In this document: one piece after another, positions 5,537 through 5,704 of the stretch
Numbering within the stretch: position 1 is the stretch's first letter
Layout of the letters: every line of letters begins with the position of its first letter
Source: Chloroflexota bacterium
GTDB lineage: Bacteria > Chloroflexota > Dormibacteria > Dormibacterales > Dormibacteraceae
Length of the DNA: 5,704 bases
Direction of reading: 5' to 3'
Assembly: GCA_005888075.1 (NCBI GenBank)
Contig: VBKD01000113.1
Location: 3,920-9,623 of the forward strand
Notes under the pieces: model-generated
Database searches by the model: none
What the model was told of the DNA's origin: nothing
What the model saw: the letters and a program-made list of their open reading frames with translations, nothing else
Position numbers and translations under genes: made by a program

Positions 5537-5704
5537 GTGGTGCGTCGAGGGGTGGCTGGGGGAGGCGGGGTTGGTATGAGGAATGGAGTCGAAAACCCCC
5601 TCTCCCCGCAGGGGAGAGGGCTGGGGAGAGGGTGGTGAAAGAAACACGATGAAAAGGAGCATGGGGATGGGATTGGGAGGCTGAAAGCAGGTCAGCCGGG
5701 CTCA
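5537..5704. other. G-rich non-coding upstream region
   Basis: Apart from the hairpin repeat I see no supported gene in these 168 bases on either strand. The plus strand is strongly purine/G-skewed, with several GGG tracts (5549-5570, 5611-5632, 5663-5677). Short open frames here lack ribosome sites and run through the repeat. No gene end or start for the right-hand neighbour is visible. Confidence 0.6.
5598..5632. repeat. CCCTCTCCCC / GGGGAGAGGG intergenic repeat with hairpin
   Basis: CCCTCTCCCC (5598-5607), GCA loop, GGGGAGAGGG (5611-5620) form a perfect 10-bp stem. A third copy of GGGGAGAGGG follows at 5623-5632 after CT. Repeats of this look are common between genes in many GC-rich bacteria. 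On the minus strand the hairpin is followed by GGTTTTC, so it could weakly terminate transcription entering from the right. The G-strand (5611-5632) also fits a four-tract G-quadruplex pattern. Confidence 0.65.

Noticed and set aside
5598..5620. Intrinsic terminator for a gene entering from the right
   Set aside because: The stem is perfect, but the T-run on the minus strand is only four bases and is offset by GG, and no upstream gene end is visible. It is kept as a repeat instead.
5530..5663. Minus-strand short frame from ATG 5663 reading through the repeat (contains PSPQPSPLRGEG)
   Set aside because: This peptide is the well-known spurious translation of the CCCTCTCCCC-type intergenic repeat; no ribosome site.

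Overview
The window is GC-rich (low-to-mid 60s % GC by eye). It is filled almost entirely by one tightly packed operon read on the minus strand, from about 5500 down to the left edge. The operon builds phosphatidylinositol-based glycolipids and ends in a DNA-replication gene. In order of transcription it contains: a damaged ArsR-type regulator (5501-5291); ino1, inositol-3-phosphate synthase (5294-4125); two different LpxL/PatA-type lipid acyltransferases (4201-3269 and 3256-2384); a PimA-like GT4 glycosyltransferase (2361-1201); a CDP-alcohol phosphatidyltransferase of the phosphatidylinositol-phosphate synthase type (1220-567); and the N-terminal 190 codons of holB, the DNA polymerase III delta' subunit, cut by the left edge. 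Most junctions overlap or are only a few bases apart, so transcription and translation are probably coupled throughout.

The proteins form a pathway. Ino1 turns glucose-6-phosphate into inositol-3-phosphate. The phosphatidyltransferase joins that to CDP-diacylglycerol to give phosphatidylinositol phosphate. After dephosphorylation by an enzyme not encoded here, the GT4 enzyme could add mannose, and one or both acyltransferases could acylate the sugar head group. This is the early phosphatidylinositol mannoside (PIM) route known from mycobacteria and related Actinomycetota. The order here, with ino1 at the head, two acyltransferases and holB at the tail, differs from the mycobacterial pgsA-acyltransferase-pimA order. 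The source is therefore probably a high-GC actinobacterium or an uncultured soil lineage with similar lipids (for example Chloroflexota/Dormibacterota-like). That placement is inference only.

The control region at 5499-5536 holds two tandem 19-bp units of the form CTATAAAGNNNNCTTTATG. Each is a perfect 6-bp inverted repeat with a 4-base spacer, and the ATG of the regulator lies inside the last arm. The regulator reading frame keeps the start of an ArsR domain and its wing/C-terminus but lacks about 30-35 codons that should carry the recognition helix, with a frameshift at the join. To the right (5537-5704) is a G-rich non-coding stretch with a CCCTCTCCCC/GGGGAGAGGG repeat. I see no RNA gene, CRISPR array or insertion sequence.
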